Source: Paralvinella palmiformis
Taxonomy: Eukaryota > Annelida > Polychaeta > Terebellida > Alvinellidae
Direction of reading: 5' to 3'
DNA length: 64,000 nt
Assembly (NCBI GenBank): GCA_025642065.1
Contig: JAODUP010000849.1
Location: 27,501 to 91,500, forward strand
Under the pieces are notes generated by a model. It had not been told where the DNA came from. It worked only from the letters and a program-made list of their open reading frames with translations, and ran no database searches. The first letter of the stretch is position 1, and every line of letters starts with the position of its first letter. Position numbers and translations under genes: made by a program. Shown one piece after another: positions 39,400 through 51,165 of the stretch.

Positions 39400-39474
<75 letters not shown>

Positions 39475-39477
39475 TAA

Positions 39478-39511
<34 letters not shown>
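39400..39511. repeat. (TA)n(GATA)n microsatellite
   Basis: A TA run of about 70 bp followed by nine GATA units. Confidence 0.95.
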
Positions 39512-39515
<4 letters not shown>

Positions 39516-39562
39516 GAAGACAGTATAGCAGATAGTAAATAGATAGAAACAGGTATTAATCA

Positions 39563-39577
39563 TTATATATATATAAA

Positions 39578-39649
<72 letters not shown>
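39563..39649. repeat. (TA)n microsatellite
   Basis: A TA run with a short AAAATAAA interruption. Confidence 0.95.
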
Positions 39650-39654
<5 letters not shown>

Positions 39655-39689
39655 TCAGAGAATTACTGTATATGTACTAAACAGTCGAT

Positions 39690-40165
39690 GAAATTATTAA
39701 ACGGCAAAACATTAAATATCATTGGTATGTCTATGATACACAATTGTACCTAATTATAAAGCCACGTGTTAAATGTTATGATAATACACCTTCAAATGAA
39801 TCTTGTATTGAAGACGTAAGTAACTGGAAGAACAGCAACATGCTGAAGTTGATTAAGGATAAGAAGGAATCCATTGTTTTCTCATCCAAGCAAAGTGTAA
39901 AGAAAACTGAGAATCTTTGGATTAAGCTGCGATCCAATTATATCAATTAATCCATGTCGCTGAGAAAGGTATGGGCTTTATTCGATAAACCTCTTGGAAT
40001 GGAGATGCCGATGTGTCGTTAAACAACATGCATCCATCCATCTTGGAACGGAGAAGCAGGTGAATTATATCTTCGAGTCCTCTAATTTGCAAATAAGAAA
40101 CATAAATGAAGAGAAATGCAAAAGCCTTCAGTTCAAACACATACAATTATCGGCAGTACAATAGG
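39690..40165 (+). mobile_element. L2-like LINE fragment (around and after YADD)
   Basis: The frame at 39744-39950 encodes a worn YADD region and then the SNWKNSNMLKLIKDKKESIV and FSSKQSVKKTENLWIKLRSN type sequence. Further on, LGMEMP and ATAAGAAACATAAATGA match the copy at 4431-4700. It is flanked on the left by TA microsatellites. Confidence 0.75.
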
Positions 40166-40290
40166 AATGCATTGTAATATAATATCCCGATCTCCCTCTC
40201 TCTGACAAATCCCCTACAACTAAGTCTGATGACATGCACTCGGAAAATGAAACCTATGAAACCAGTTTTATTCTATCTGTTTTATTTCAG

Positions 40291-40389
40291 ATCGCTCTAC
40301 ACGATCCCGGTTAACACACATACAGTACTGATTACTGAGTGTAACGGTGCCGCTGTATCTAAACGAACCTATCCCGAATGTAGATACCA
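40291..40389 (+). CDS. Candidate 99-bp internal exon, unknown protein
   Basis: An excellent acceptor (TTTTATTCTATCTGTTTTATTTCAG) ends at 40290 and GTGAGA starts at 40390. One frame is open: one base, 32 codons and two bases. The exon is therefore phase-symmetric and could be skipped without frameshift. The peptide reads SLYTIPVNTHTVLITECNGA then a second cysteine in YPEC. Family unknown. Its outgoing phase fits the candidate at 48386 on the same strand. Confidence 0.4.
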
Positions 40390-40617
40390 GTGAGATTATT
40401 GAGATCTGAGTCTTGTTCCCTTTGAGCGGCACAAAAAAGAGATTCAGCAATATACAGAGATAATTATTCCTCAGCATCAGCTCCCAAATTGTAAAATAAG
40501 TTGCATAATCATATTCAGATGGAGCAACTAAATATATATATTTTGGAAGGCTCTTAAAAACAATTATTTAAATTACCCTATTTATAAAATGTGTATTTGC
40601 TGTATGTTTCTTATTAA

Positions 40618-40620
<3 letters not shown>

Positions 40621-40674
<54 letters not shown>

Positions 40675-40756
40675 CATATATTTAAAATTTTTGTAAACAT
40701 TTTATTTTTTTGTAATTTTATTTTGTAATTTCCAAAAAACATAAAGAACCATTTTA

Positions 40757-40825
<69 letters not shown>
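40621..40825. repeat. Two (AT)n microsatellites
   Basis: AT runs at 40623-40672 and 40757-40825 flank about 85 bp of T-rich DNA. Confidence 0.95.
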
Positions 40826-40830
<5 letters not shown>

Positions 40831-42071
40831 TATTTGCTTTTTGTAACATTGTCTGCGCAAATTCGAATACGGAAAACATGGTGCATAAATTGAACTGTTC
40901 ATGCCGTATATATTGTGTAAATTACTATGTCAAAACTATACACTGCACTATGTAACAGGGCTTGTTCAACTAAATAGCTTTTAAATTTTGTCCCTAGAGA
41001 AGGGGAAATCCTTTCCCAATGGGGTTGGATTTGAAACAGCTATGACATCTACAGTTAATAGGGGATGACAACTATTCACCAACGGTAAATACTGGGAATC
41101 TTTCAGCAAATAATTTCATATTACACGTACACTGAAGGAGTATTTCACTGAAATATTGTCTCTTTTCAAAGGATTTAACAACATATTTATCAGGATATCA
41201 TCCAATGATTGAGCGGACCAATCTTCCCAGATGAATGACACAAGTAAGCCTTCGTTATTCGTGTTGACTCGTAGGGGATATTTTGGCATAAGTTTCAATG
41301 GATTAAATAAAGGATTTTAAAATTAAACTCTTAACTAAATGTAAATTAATTTTAATGAAGATTGTTTTCATATTTAATGTAGATGTAAAGGGCAATTTGC
41401 AAGTTTTGGAAATATTATTTTCACCTGTATCTGGAAACCAATCATATATGTATCACCTGTATATTATAATTTTTGTATTACATTAGAGTATTAAGACCAT
41501 TGACAGTTACATGTAATGAATATTGCACAAATGGCTGGTTCAGAAATCCAGCCGCATGGTGGCCATAGGGGTAACTGGATTGGTCTACTATGGAAATTAT
41601 TTAAACATACAGTTAATCGTCGACTTACTTACTACCTACGCAACTTAAGACTGTTCCACTTTACAACCAGCGGCATGACGTAAGGATGAGTGTAATATCA
41701 TTACACAGTATTATAAACACAAGGTAATTTATAACATAGGCCGACTTACGACCAGATCAACTTACAACTGCTCGTAACCAATCAACATCGTAAGTCGACA
41801 TTTTTTTGAAAAAAAAACTAATATATATATATATATTTTTTTTTGTGTGTGTGTTTTAGATGTATATGTGTGTGTATGTATGTATGTGTGTGTGTGTGTG
41901 TGTGTCTGTTACAGTTAATCTGTATAATCAAGTAATGTGTATATTACCTGAAATATGTCTATAACCTGGAGGAAACCGGCTGCATCACAGTTCATGGTAC
42001 AGGGAACGCCCATTTAAACTCCAAAAGGCGAAACAACAAAAAATCGCAGAGGGGGGAAATTTATTTCAATG
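40826..42071. other. No recognisable feature
   Basis: AT-rich non-coding DNA with short (AT)n and (GT)n tracts at 41820-41905. Confidence 0.5.
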
Positions 42072-43014
42072 TTTCTGGCCATCAACGTTTTTATGTATTC
42101 TGTCCCGCCAATGTTTGCATTTCCTAGGGTCAGTGTTTGTGACCACATACTGAGAAGAGCTCCACTCGGCATTATTGGGGTTATCGTAAGACATTTTGTC
42201 AAGCATATACGCGCAACCAAGGACAAGCCATATTTCGGTTGAGGTCAAAATGGGTTGTTGTTTTGAATTTTCAACCTCACTGTAGCCACAAGCTGCAACG
42301 ATTGGACAGGACCTTATATGGGCCTTTCAAGCAGTTCTTTAATGAGTCCGCAAACGCCTTCATGAATTCCAATCCTGCGAAGACTATAAACATTCACAAC
42401 ATCTGCGAGTTGGCTGGCAAAGCCTTTGCGTTCACACCACGAAATATCGTATTAGGATTTCGAACAACAGAGATATCCCCGTTTGATCCCAATGTCATTT
42501 GTGATGAGACCGTTTGCACCTTCCCTCGTCACTGCCCGTCCAATAAAAGCACAGCTAACTGTTAGGCTAAAGATACAGCCACGAGGAACTTATCTGACTT
42601 GACTTTCGATACTAACCCAGTACTCAATCAGATCTAAGCAAAATGATGACCAGATATGTGAAGTCGATGATACTTATAAATCGCTTCCCTTGCCTAAACT
42701 TGGTCTTGGCAATATTGCTAGCATCAAGAAAGATGACTTTGCCTTGGTTAAATTTGAGACAAAAAGGAAGAGGGAAGTCTTCTACATTGGCCAAGTACAA
42801 GATGTCATTATCGTTAGAGATGATACATAATATGAAAAGATGTTCATGAGAAGGGCATCACCGAAGTCCTTCGGATTCAGGTTCCCCACTATATATGGCA
42901 TATGTGATATTGAGGTGAAGGATATGGTTGTAAAGTTCCCCTATCAATTTGAATAAGGTGGGAGATATTTGATTTTCAGAGTTGATCTGAGACCACACGA
43001 CAATGCTGTCAGTT
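42072..43014 (+). pseudogene. Broken pogo/Tigger-like DDE transposase
   Basis: Three collinear pieces remain. The first (42072-42240) has YSVPPMFAFPRVSVCDHIL, then a deletion and a shift. The second (42239-42563) has PHCSHKLQRLDRTLYGPFK, the region of the third catalytic acidic residue, and AFTPRNIVLGFRTTEISPFD, typical of the DDE_1 end. The third (about 42638-43014) is a tail with DDFALVKFETKR and VFYIGQVQDV and only two in-frame stops. The first two catalytic acidic positions fall in the deleted parts. The encoded enzyme would have cut and joined a Tc1/mariner-superfamily transposon. No terminal repeats were found around it. Confidence 0.7.
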
Positions 43015-43654
43015 AAGGGTCGTAATTTCTCCGGGCCCAAACTACCACCGCGGAGCAATTAGCATCAGCAGTACATTAGGCCCGCCTCCACTGGCTGTGC
43101 CCATGGTCTGTGCTTGGCTCATAGATGGCCTTTGGTCTATGCCCAAGTTTTTTGTTTGTTTGTTTGGGATAATTTGAGATCTGAAGAACAAAGTCTTTAT
43201 ATTTCTGTATTAAAAATGTCTGTAATGTATTGAGGTTAGGATTGGACCTGACAAGTTGAAGAGATTGAGAAACGGTTTATTTCCAAGGATCATTTTGTTG
43301 GGAGATGACCTTTCATTTATGACCAAGCTCTTTGTGTGTTATATTGCATGATATATCAATGAGTAAACACCTGCTGTTAGTTACACACTCGAAATATTAA
43401 AGCAAATGAGTCAACCATTATACCGCACTTAGTAACCCACTGTACTCCACACACGGGGCACAATGGGCAAAACAAAAGGTATTACAACGATCTCCAGCAA
43501 AACGTTGCTTAAGATTTCCTAACATAACTGTGGTTGTTTAACATGACAGATAACGAACATCACTTTGAGGTACAAATGGATCTTTTTACATCTACAGTTT
43601 TGATACAAATGGCAAAAATGTAATACCCACTGTGCCCCGCTCTTTCAATCTCTC
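43015..43654. other. No recognisable feature
   Basis: Non-coding; includes the doubled phrase TGCCCATGGTCTGTGCTTGG / TGGTCTATGCCC near 43100. Confidence 0.45.
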
Positions 43655-43672
43655 TCACACACACGCACACGC

Positions 43673-43703
<31 letters not shown>

Positions 43704-43795
43704 AGGTATACGCACGCACACGCACACATACAGACTCACACACGCGCGCGGGTAAACGCACGCACGCACACACACATATACACACTGTTTCATGA
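43655..43795. repeat. (CA)n, (TA)n and CG/CA-rich microsatellites
   Basis: CA run, TA run, then alternating CACG units. Confidence 0.9.
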
Positions 43796-44041
43796 ACGTC
43801 GTAATGTAATTTTTTTGACATTCATTGTAGTTCGTAATTTATACAATATGGTGACCAATCTAGATAACACATTGGAGGACATTTTCTAAATCAAAACGAA
43901 ACAAGTTGGCTATTACTGTACCCCCACAATAAGCTTCATCAAAATTAGCGAAACTAACGCACCTGTTTTAGCCTTGAAGACATTACTCTAACATGAGTTT
44001 TTTGTATTTGATAAAACAAATAATGCCAAGTCAAATGTTTT
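43796..44041. other. No recognisable feature
   Basis: AT-rich sequence upstream of the small reading frame at 44042. Confidence 0.4.
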
Positions 44042-44368
44042 ATGCTCGCTGTTTTCTACTCTATTATGCTAGTTGCTGTATCACCTCGCTGCGCTGTGGC
44101 GCGCCATGTTTTCACAAACGACCACAGCGTTGTTTTCCCGCTCAAAGAGGAGAAAGCTATCGTCTGCCGAGCAGGCGACTTGTATTTGGCTACGGATCAG
44201 AGCCCGGGATATCTGAATAACGGATTTCGTGTTTGTCGCGCGGAACTCTATAGTTCGGGAGTCGGGATACGGGAATGGTTTGCTAATTTTAAGCTCACAT
44301 CAAATCGGAAACGGACGCAGTATCCGGATACAGTGTCGTCCGAGAAAAGGCCGGAACCTCCAGAATAG
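44042..44368 (+). CDS. Candidate small secreted protein or exon, possibly CUB-like
   Basis: A 108-codon frame begins with a real ATG. Its first 20 residues look like a signal peptide (MLAVFYSIMLVAVSPRCAVA). The rest holds two further cysteines and SPGYLNNGFRVC followed by WFANFKLT. The SPGYxNN and FxxFxL spacing loosely recalls a CUB domain but is not sufficient to assign one. The GC content is well above the surroundings. Alternatively the pyrimidine tract ending in CTAG at 44072 is an acceptor and the GTGAGT at 44415 a donor, which would make 44073-44414 an exon with a stop before its end. No homologue is recognised. Confidence 0.3.
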   Translation: MLAVFYSIMLVAVSPRCAVARHVFTNDHSVVFPLKEEKAIVCRAGDLYLATDQSPGYLNNGFRVCRAELYSSGVGIREWFANFKLTSNRKRTQYPDTVSSEKRPEPPE

Positions 44369-44479
44369 CTGCAATCGATTGTTTATCGTGTGTTACATCC
44401 TCAAGTTGTATACGGTGAGTGTTTTGCCAAAATCTGAGAAATGTGAGCGTTGAGGAATGTACGATGGCATGCACTCACG

Positions 44480-44523
44480 TGCGCGCGCGCACACGCACGC
44501 ACACACACACACACACACACACG
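44480..44523. repeat. (CG)n(CA)n microsatellite
   Basis: Alternating CG/CA run. Confidence 0.9.
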
Positions 44524-45246
44524 TACCAATCGACACAAACAAGCACACGCGTACACATAAAACATAATACACGCAAGTCACTAGATAGTTGTTGAAATGC
44601 CATAGCGTCACCGAGTAAAAATAGAGAGTGTCTCCTTTAAGCATACCAATGTACGCGCCTTTACATGTTAACACGCACACAGACATGCAACTCTATAGGA
44701 TTCGGTAAGCTCGATGTTCTGGACTGAAATCGGCTTCTATCACGCCTGTTTCCCGAATTACGTTTTTATTACTGCAAAAACCAGCCGGATAAACCTTACA
44801 GAGACTCACAGGGATATGTCTTTACTGTACGATTTGAGTGACCCGTCAGCTTACTAGAGGCGCAGTCTGCCTACAAATATTTGGCTTGAAAGGGGATAAT
44901 TTGGGCACATTTATCATGACGCTGAATATCTGGATTAAGAACCTTGTCAGGATTTACGATATGAACCCAGAATCTACAGTTTTCTAAATTTGATGCAATA
45001 AGATATGCGCACACCTTTAAACAAACCGTGGTACTTATCAATGCATCATACTAATTAAAGAGGGGAGATGAGGGACGCTGAGGGAAGTCATAATTGTGGA
45101 GAGGATAAATCTCTACATTCCTCAAGTTACACCGTAACCAAATCGCTGTTCATGTCGTAAAATAAAACCTGGTTTATCACTGTAATTTTGTTAATTCGCT
45201 TATTTGTGCTGCTTTTATGTATTCGTCCATCGGAGATGTTCTATAA

Positions 45247-45249
<3 letters not shown>
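44524..45249. other. No recognisable feature
   Basis: Non-coding DNA. Confidence 0.5.

Positions 45250-45309
<60 letters not shown>
45250..45309. repeat. (AT)n microsatellite
   Basis: Pure AT run. Confidence 0.95.
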
Positions 45310-45310
<1 letters not shown>

Positions 45311-45430
45311 GTTGTTTAATGATATATTGTCGTGATGCTACTACATCTTAATATGTCTGTTTGTTCCTTTTGGGGTATCCTGAGTTGTACTTACTGGATT
45401 AATTCGTATTCGCTATGATTGACTTCGGAG

Positions 45431-45567
<137 letters not shown>

Positions 45568-45573
45568 TTCGAC

Positions 45574-45645
45574 ATCCATAAACTCATAGTCGCCTGAAAC
45601 CTTTTTGATTAGGTTTATTCCGTCTCTCTCTCTCTCTCATATATT

Positions 45646-45727
<82 letters not shown>
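45574..45727 (-). repeat. 46-bp dispersed sequence plus (CT)n/(AT)n microsatellite
   Basis: 45574-45620 is the reverse complement of 19404-19450 with one or two differences. In both places the (GA)n side of a TA/GA microsatellite adjoins the same end of the 46-mer. Confidence 0.75.
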
Positions 45728-45729
<2 letters not shown>

Positions 45730-45784
45730 CTACAGACCCACCATCCACTGATTTACTCACTCACTCAGTCACTCACATTCTAAT

Positions 45785-45955
45785 GGGACGTCTCCATGGC
45801 CTATCTAGTAGCAAGGTTGGCAGCCTACTTCTAGTACATGGGCTCAATCCCCAGTGGGGTAATGTCTCAAGTGTGTTTCATCTTTCACTTCGCCTCATTA
45901 TCTTCGGATGATCCTCATCCCATTTAGCTCATCGTGTGCAGAAGCGTTATACATA
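45785..45955 (+). mobile_element. tRNA-derived SINE, family 1
   Basis: tRNA-like head (GGCCTATCTAGTAGCAAGG), worn B box GGCTCAATCCC at 45841-45851, then TTTCATCTTTCACTTCGCCTC as in the other family 1 copies. Confidence 0.75.
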
Positions 45956-46408
45956 AAATTAGCATCATCATCAACTCACCATCTGGACTTTTCTGGATCT
46001 TTCTCCCGGACAGCCAGACATTATTACCTGCAGGTTACCTGCTTTCACTGGATCCAATCAGTGCCATCTCAGGTAGTTAGCCGCTTCTAACTGTTTGTGG
46101 CTCTATTGTAACCCGGAGAATCCCGGCGCCACATACTTACGTTATACCTGACGCTGGGTTCATTCTCTAACAATATCTATTTCCTACCTGGAGGCAGGTG
46201 CTACAGGCTGGCATTTCTTTCCCGGTTTAATCACCAGAGGAGCTGCGATCACTACTGTTGCCGTCTATGGCTTCTTCAATAACCTCCGGACCAACGTTAT
46301 CCTTGGATGTGAATTAACACCGGACCGAGGTTATGGCGGGATGTAGCCGCCAGCCTGATGAACCATAATTAATCTTTTAAATGGTTGTGCCAACACCAAC
46401 ACCATCAC
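45956..46408. other. GC-richer non-coding stretch after the SINE
   Basis: Contains CTGGAGGCAGGTGCTACAGG and ACCGGACCGAGGTTATGG. Base composition suggests an old repeat or an exon remnant, but no open frame is supported. Confidence 0.3.
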
Positions 46409-46410
46409 CG

Positions 46411-46444
<34 letters not shown>
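46409..46444. repeat. (CAT)n microsatellite
   Basis: About eleven CAT units. Confidence 0.9.
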
Positions 46445-46512
46445 TATGAGAGATGTTTATGTCTACTCATAAAAGTGCAGTAACTGCTATCTTCTAAACG
46501 TTCTCCAGACTG

Positions 46513-46513
<1 letters not shown>

Positions 46514-46563
<50 letters not shown>

Positions 46564-46695
46564 AGCTAGCTGAATCGTTTGTTTGATTTTTGTTTCGTGT
46601 GACCTCCTAAAGGAATCTTACCATTTCATCCGTCTACCTTCACAATTTAATTATTTCCGGGTATTTAGGTGTTTGGTTGCCCTAAGATATTCTTT

Positions 46696-46731
<36 letters not shown>
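46514..46731. repeat. Two (AT)n microsatellites
   Basis: AT runs at 46514-46561 and 46697-46731 with unique sequence between. Confidence 0.9.
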
Positions 46732-46735
<4 letters not shown>

Positions 46736-46869
46736 CACATCATCAGGCCATGAATCAACAAAGAACCAGTTGTCGGTGATCATAAACGACTAGTTGGCTT
46801 TTCAGCATCAACAGCTTCAAGGCTTATTATGATTAATGCATAAAGCTTAGTCAATAATTATAAGTATGT

Positions 46870-47010
46870 TGTTTGTGTGTGTGTGCGTTAGTTTGTGGTA
46901 ATTTGTGTTTGTGTTTGTTTTTGTATGTGTTTGTGTGTGTATGTTCGTTTGTGTGGTTGTTTATGTTTTTAAACGTGTGATTGCGTGTGTGTGCGTTTGT
47001 GTGTGTGCGA
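46870..47010. repeat. Degenerate (GT)n-rich tract
   Basis: TTTGTGTG-type units, imperfect over about 140 bp. Confidence 0.75.
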
Positions 47011-47499
47011 AGACAACATTAAATGGCCATAATATATGCTAATATATATGCCATTGGATAGCGATAGGGGATGTTTCACCCTTCATCGTCCAATGTTTTC
47101 GAGAAAAGTGGTTGAAGGAGGAACATTGAAACCCAGTAAACAATCAACAACTAAATAAATATAACTATTATGGCTGATAGCTGTCCCATTAATTATTTAC
47201 TAACAACCCTATTATGATGCTTATTTATAGAATGTCGAGGCCCGGATAATAGAGGTAGGACTGTCATTTGTCGAGTATAATGAGAAAGAAAAAAGCCTAT
47301 AATCAGTAACCATTATATTTGACACTTAGCTATTTAAAATAAGATAATTCGGCAAATAACTGCAATAAGGTTTATTTATTGTCAAGCTCATCGATCTTTT
47401 GTGTGATAAAGTAATATCTTTCAAATATCTGATCAGGTTAACTCAGAGTACGACAGAATAGTGAAAATCCCATTTGGTTGTATTATTAGTAGACTGGTA
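47011..47499. other. No recognisable feature
   Basis: Non-coding DNA. Confidence 0.5.
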
Positions 47500-47690
47500 A
47501 TACCAGTTGAAGTAATAGTGTTAGTATTAGCAGTAGTAGTAGTAGTAGTAGTAGCAGTAGTAATAGTAGTATTAGAAGAAGTAGGCTTAGTTGTAGCAGA
47601 AGTAGTATTAGTAATAGTAGTAATAGTCATAGAAGTAGAGTAGTAGCATTGTAGTAGCAGTACAGTAGTAGTAGTAGTAGTAGTAGTAGT
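47500..47690. repeat. (AGT)n trinucleotide repeat, interrupted
   Basis: AGT units with AAT, GCA and AGA interruptions; valine- and threonine-only reading frames are artefacts. Confidence 0.9.
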
Positions 47691-48385
47691 AATTGTTATT
47701 TTAGAACACTTAATAATTGATTAAAAGTATAGATAACAAAGCATGTTATTGAAGAAGAAAAACAGTATCGAAAATCAATGTCTTAACAGAGTGTTTAAAA
47801 TGAGCCTCCATATTGTTTATGATGGAGCATAATCAATATCCCATGATTTTTTGCCAAATCGGTATGATCAACATCAGATTAGGTATGTTATGCCCTATAT
47901 ATTACATCTCATTAGGTATTTCGTACGGTACGACCAATACCTCATTGCGTTTAAAACCCTTATTACCTTCTCTGACCAACCTGGCATATGGTGCATCATA
48001 CCAAAATAACAGATATCGAAATGGGATTATAATACGGGATATGAACTGATATTAATCCCATTAGATTTATTGTACAATATAACCCAAACTCCTAACCCTA
48101 CGAACTTATGATAGACGACCCAATAAGCTTATCATATCCTATAGCCAACATCCCATTCTGCTTGTAATACAACATAACTATCTTCCCATTAACTGCATCA
48201 TACAAGATAATAAAACATTCCTCTAGCTTAATTAGATTGTATAATAAAGCGATATTTACCATTAAGGTTATCATATAACATAACCAAAAACCCATATCAC
48301 ACATTTAAGCCAAAATCCTTTTTAAAATACCACAAATAGACGAGCCCAGCCTCTTTCACGTCTTTAGGGATATATTTTTTTGCAG
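47691..48385. other. No recognisable feature before the exon candidate
   Basis: AT-rich DNA with loosely repeated phrases around CCCAT and CATATCATA between 47820 and 48300. Confidence 0.4.
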
Positions 48386-48533
48386 GGCGGGGGGCGGCGT
48401 GTTGCCCCTCCGAGGCAGCCCCCAGAGATACACACTACTTCGGCCACGGTCGGTCAGCCTCGTATCGCGGGGATCGCACTCCCCCCCCCCAACAGTAGCC
48501 AGAGCCGCGGCTACTGACTCGACCCCGGGCTCG
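48386..48533 (+). CDS. Candidate 148-bp internal exon, unknown protein
   Basis: ATATATTTTTTTGCAG ends at 48385 and GTAAGA starts at 48534. The interval is GC-rich inside AT-rich DNA and open in one frame: one base and then 49 codons. The peptide is rich in serine, arginine and proline (LPLRGSPQRYTLLRPRSVSL), like a disordered cytoplasmic segment; family unknown. Joined to the exon candidate at 40291-40389 the split codon is CA|G and the frame stays open. A C10 run inside could hide a length error. Confidence 0.45.
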
Positions 48534-48779
48534 GTAAGAACCATGATTTATAGAGAGTTTGTCGAAATCCATCAGAAGCTGGCCCAGATTTCGCAATATG
48601 ATTGGCCGGTTTGAATTCGCCCATCACACGTATGACCGTTATTGATCCACGATAACCTTATTCCATACCGTTTATCTTCGATTCTTGCGGATCTTTATTA
48701 AACGGATCACGGGAATAATTTAACTGATCGGCTTTTTAGGTATGTTTTCTTGTATGCAAATTATTGTATTTATCTGTTT

Positions 48780-48780
<1 letters not shown>
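48534..48780. other. No recognisable feature
   Basis: Includes GGCTTTTTAG|GTATGT at 48729-48745, a weak second example of an acceptor abutting a donor. Confidence 0.35.
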
Positions 48781-48840
<60 letters not shown>

Positions 48841-48972
48841 ATGTATGTATGTATGTATGCATGTATGTATGTATATAAGTATGTATGTACGTGTTTATTT
48901 AAGCATGTATGTCTGTATGCATTTATGTGTGTATATATCAATGTATGTTTGTATGTAGACTGTATGCGTGTA

Positions 48973-49065
<93 letters not shown>

Positions 49066-49072
49066 GTATGTT
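48781..49072. repeat. (CTGT)n, (ATGT)n, (AT)n, (TATG)n compound microsatellite
   Basis: About 15 CTGT units pass into ATGT-type units, then a long AT run and a short TATG tail. The Ser-Val-Cys-Leu and Tyr-Ile frames are artefacts. Confidence 0.95.
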
Positions 49073-49337
49073 TGTGATATTTCAGTCCTGCTTCTTTCTC
49101 TCTATGTCTGTACGTGTATATGTCTGTATGGCTGTCTGTTTGTATGTATGTCTGTTTGTTTGAGGTTATGGATTCGCCTAACAGCTTGTATGTAAGTCAA
49201 TTTATCATTCTGGCTGTTGGATGGATGGATGCATGAATTAAATGGATGAAAGGTTTGATAGTTAATAAGTGATGTTCATCATTCAACCTGTCAGTCTTCC
49301 AGTGTATCTTTCTACTCGTCTCCCATTTTCCACATAT

Positions 49338-49344
49338 ACGCACG

Positions 49345-49403
<59 letters not shown>
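49338..49403. repeat. (CA)n(TA)n compound microsatellite
   Basis: CA run then TA run. Confidence 0.95.
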
Positions 49404-49406
<3 letters not shown>

Positions 49407-50481
49407 GTGTCTCATTCGTTTATTAATATCCAAATTCCCAAATCCATACCCTCACTCATTAAGCAATTCAGACAGCTAACTCCGATTAATAACTGCAGCC
49501 ATTTCCGTAAAACATCCGGTTTTACAACTATTCCTCTGGTATTAAAAATGGTTCTTTGTTATAGACGGCGCCACCGTCAGCACCGTCAGAGGGCAGCACC
49601 AAAGTTCTCTGATCGGGCCATGTTGTGTCCGATCCGTTTTGATCAAACTAAATGTTGGTCCGTGTCGGGTCCCTGGGGGTACGGGGTTGGTTCTGGGCTG
49701 GCAGCTCTACAACTAACGACATTAAGGATTACCTTGGCCTAAATTCTAAGACGCGCAAGGGACTGATAAGGTTGGTGTTACGACTTAACGAACTGAGTAA
49801 AACGGAACGGTAGACGCTTTGTTAAATTGGTTCTGGGACAACCTGAGACGTGGATGTCTCAGTTCAGATAGCGGACGACGCTTAAGGAAAAAGGCAACGA
49901 GGGAGGTCCGTTTAATCGGGATAGAGGTGGGGGGAGGTTATATTGTTAGATGGTATACGAAAACCAGCAAAGCATCATAACCGGCATGCAATGCGAAGAT
50001 AATACGTTAATACCGCACCGACCACGTGGTTGTGTTGACAAACTGTCGCATACAGTTACGTTGCCAAGATAAACGAATATATTTTATAGGTCAAAGGTTG
50101 TTGGCCTTTCTGGTTATGTGCATAAATAAATTATGTCTACTGATAAACAAACAATGAGATGTCCTCGCCACCCACGATTTTAATTAGATAGAGTTCACGT
50201 ATATCTCATTTCGCATCTTCTACCTGGATTAAGTAATCATATTAATGATAGGCTGTGTAATCCGTCATATTTAACTATAACAGTCGTTTATTGTATATGG
50301 ATGTATATGTGACTAATAAATATAACATAATTAGAGCCAATGTCGTTATAGATAGTGTCGTGTACTTAGAGGGTTGGATATGGGGTAAGGTTAGTTTGTA
50401 TTGTGTGTTACATTTACCGAGGGTACAAAATCAAAATAGATGACTGAGCACGTCATCTAATACTATATAAACCTACCCCAG
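49404..50481. other. GC-intermediate non-coding stretch, possible regulatory DNA
   Basis: 49560-49900 is CpG-richer than average. CACCGTCAGAGGGCAGC at 49582-49598 resembles a CTCF core with two mismatches. The frame ending at 49742 starts inside the microsatellite and is not supported as a gene. Confidence 0.3.
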
Positions 50482-50676
50482 CTGAGGGAGACTACCTGGA
50501 CAACTACAACAGCTCTCCAGAAGAACCTGTACGCCACAAGAAGTGATCTACAGGGAACAATATCGTTCATAATCATTGATGAGCTCGACGTGTACTCAAC
50601 AAATGAACGAAACGAACAGGAAGAAGACAGTAACCCCATATTCCCCAATAATAATAATAACAATAATTATAACTAA
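50482..50676 (+). CDS. Candidate terminal exon, or promoter region
   Basis: After CCTACCCCAG the frame is open for 64 codons to TAA at 50674, with TALQKNLYATRSDLQGTISF then IIIDELDVYSTNERNEQEED. It is in phase 0, which fits the candidate ending at 48533. The pyrimidine tract before it is poor. TATATAAA at 50464-50471 lies about 20 bp upstream, so this could instead be a TATA promoter with its first transcribed bases. The asparagine run near the end comes from an AAT repeat. Confidence 0.25.
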   Translation: MRETTWTTTTALQKNLYATRSDLQGTISFIIIDELDVYSTNERNEQEEDSNPIFPNNNNNNNYN

Positions 50677-51105
50677 TCCTACCTGATATTATAGATATAA
50701 GGAAATAATCCAAATTGAATATCAGATCGCACAGCGGGAAGGATAAAAGTCACGGGTTCTGACGTCAGCTGGCACAACGGTCGGGTCGCATCTTAATCCA
50801 GATCAAATCGGTTCACAGATGGTCTGGCTTAGCCATCCTCGTGAACTTACCTGCAATCCCCCCCCCCCCCGTGCTTAACCAGTCGTCGATTCATTTGCAT
50901 CAGTCTGTAGATGCTCATTGTTATAAGTCAATCTTCACAAGGTATTTCATGATATAATTTTTTCTTTAGTAATTTCAGTCACATATGAAGCTGTTTGACC
51001 CAACTATAATGCACTATTCGTAAACACATTTCTTTCCAGAAATTCCATGTTTGGCTAACCCCCATTTGCATTGTTATAACCGGGTAAAAAATAGTGTGTA
51101 TTAAG
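50677..51105. other. Non-coding; TGACGTCA at 50760-50767
   Basis: One exact CRE octamer followed by GCTGGCACAACGGTCGGG. A C13 homopolymer lies near 50860. Confidence 0.35.
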
Positions 51106-51165
51106 TGACGTCAGATTTCAGGAGCATCCTGGCTGTGTCTGGCTTAAAATGGCGGCGTCCACAGT
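51106..51165 (+). promoter_or_regulatory. CRE plus AAAATGGCGG module, copy 2
   Basis: TGACGTCA at 51106-51113 and AAAATGGCGG at 51146-51155, then CGTCCACAGTCCATT. Same order, spacing (40 bp) and flanks as 39129-39190. Confidence 0.4.

Noticed and set aside
48742..49195. Ser-Val-Cys-Leu repeat protein
   Set aside because: Encoded by CTGT/ATGT and TA microsatellites in all frames.
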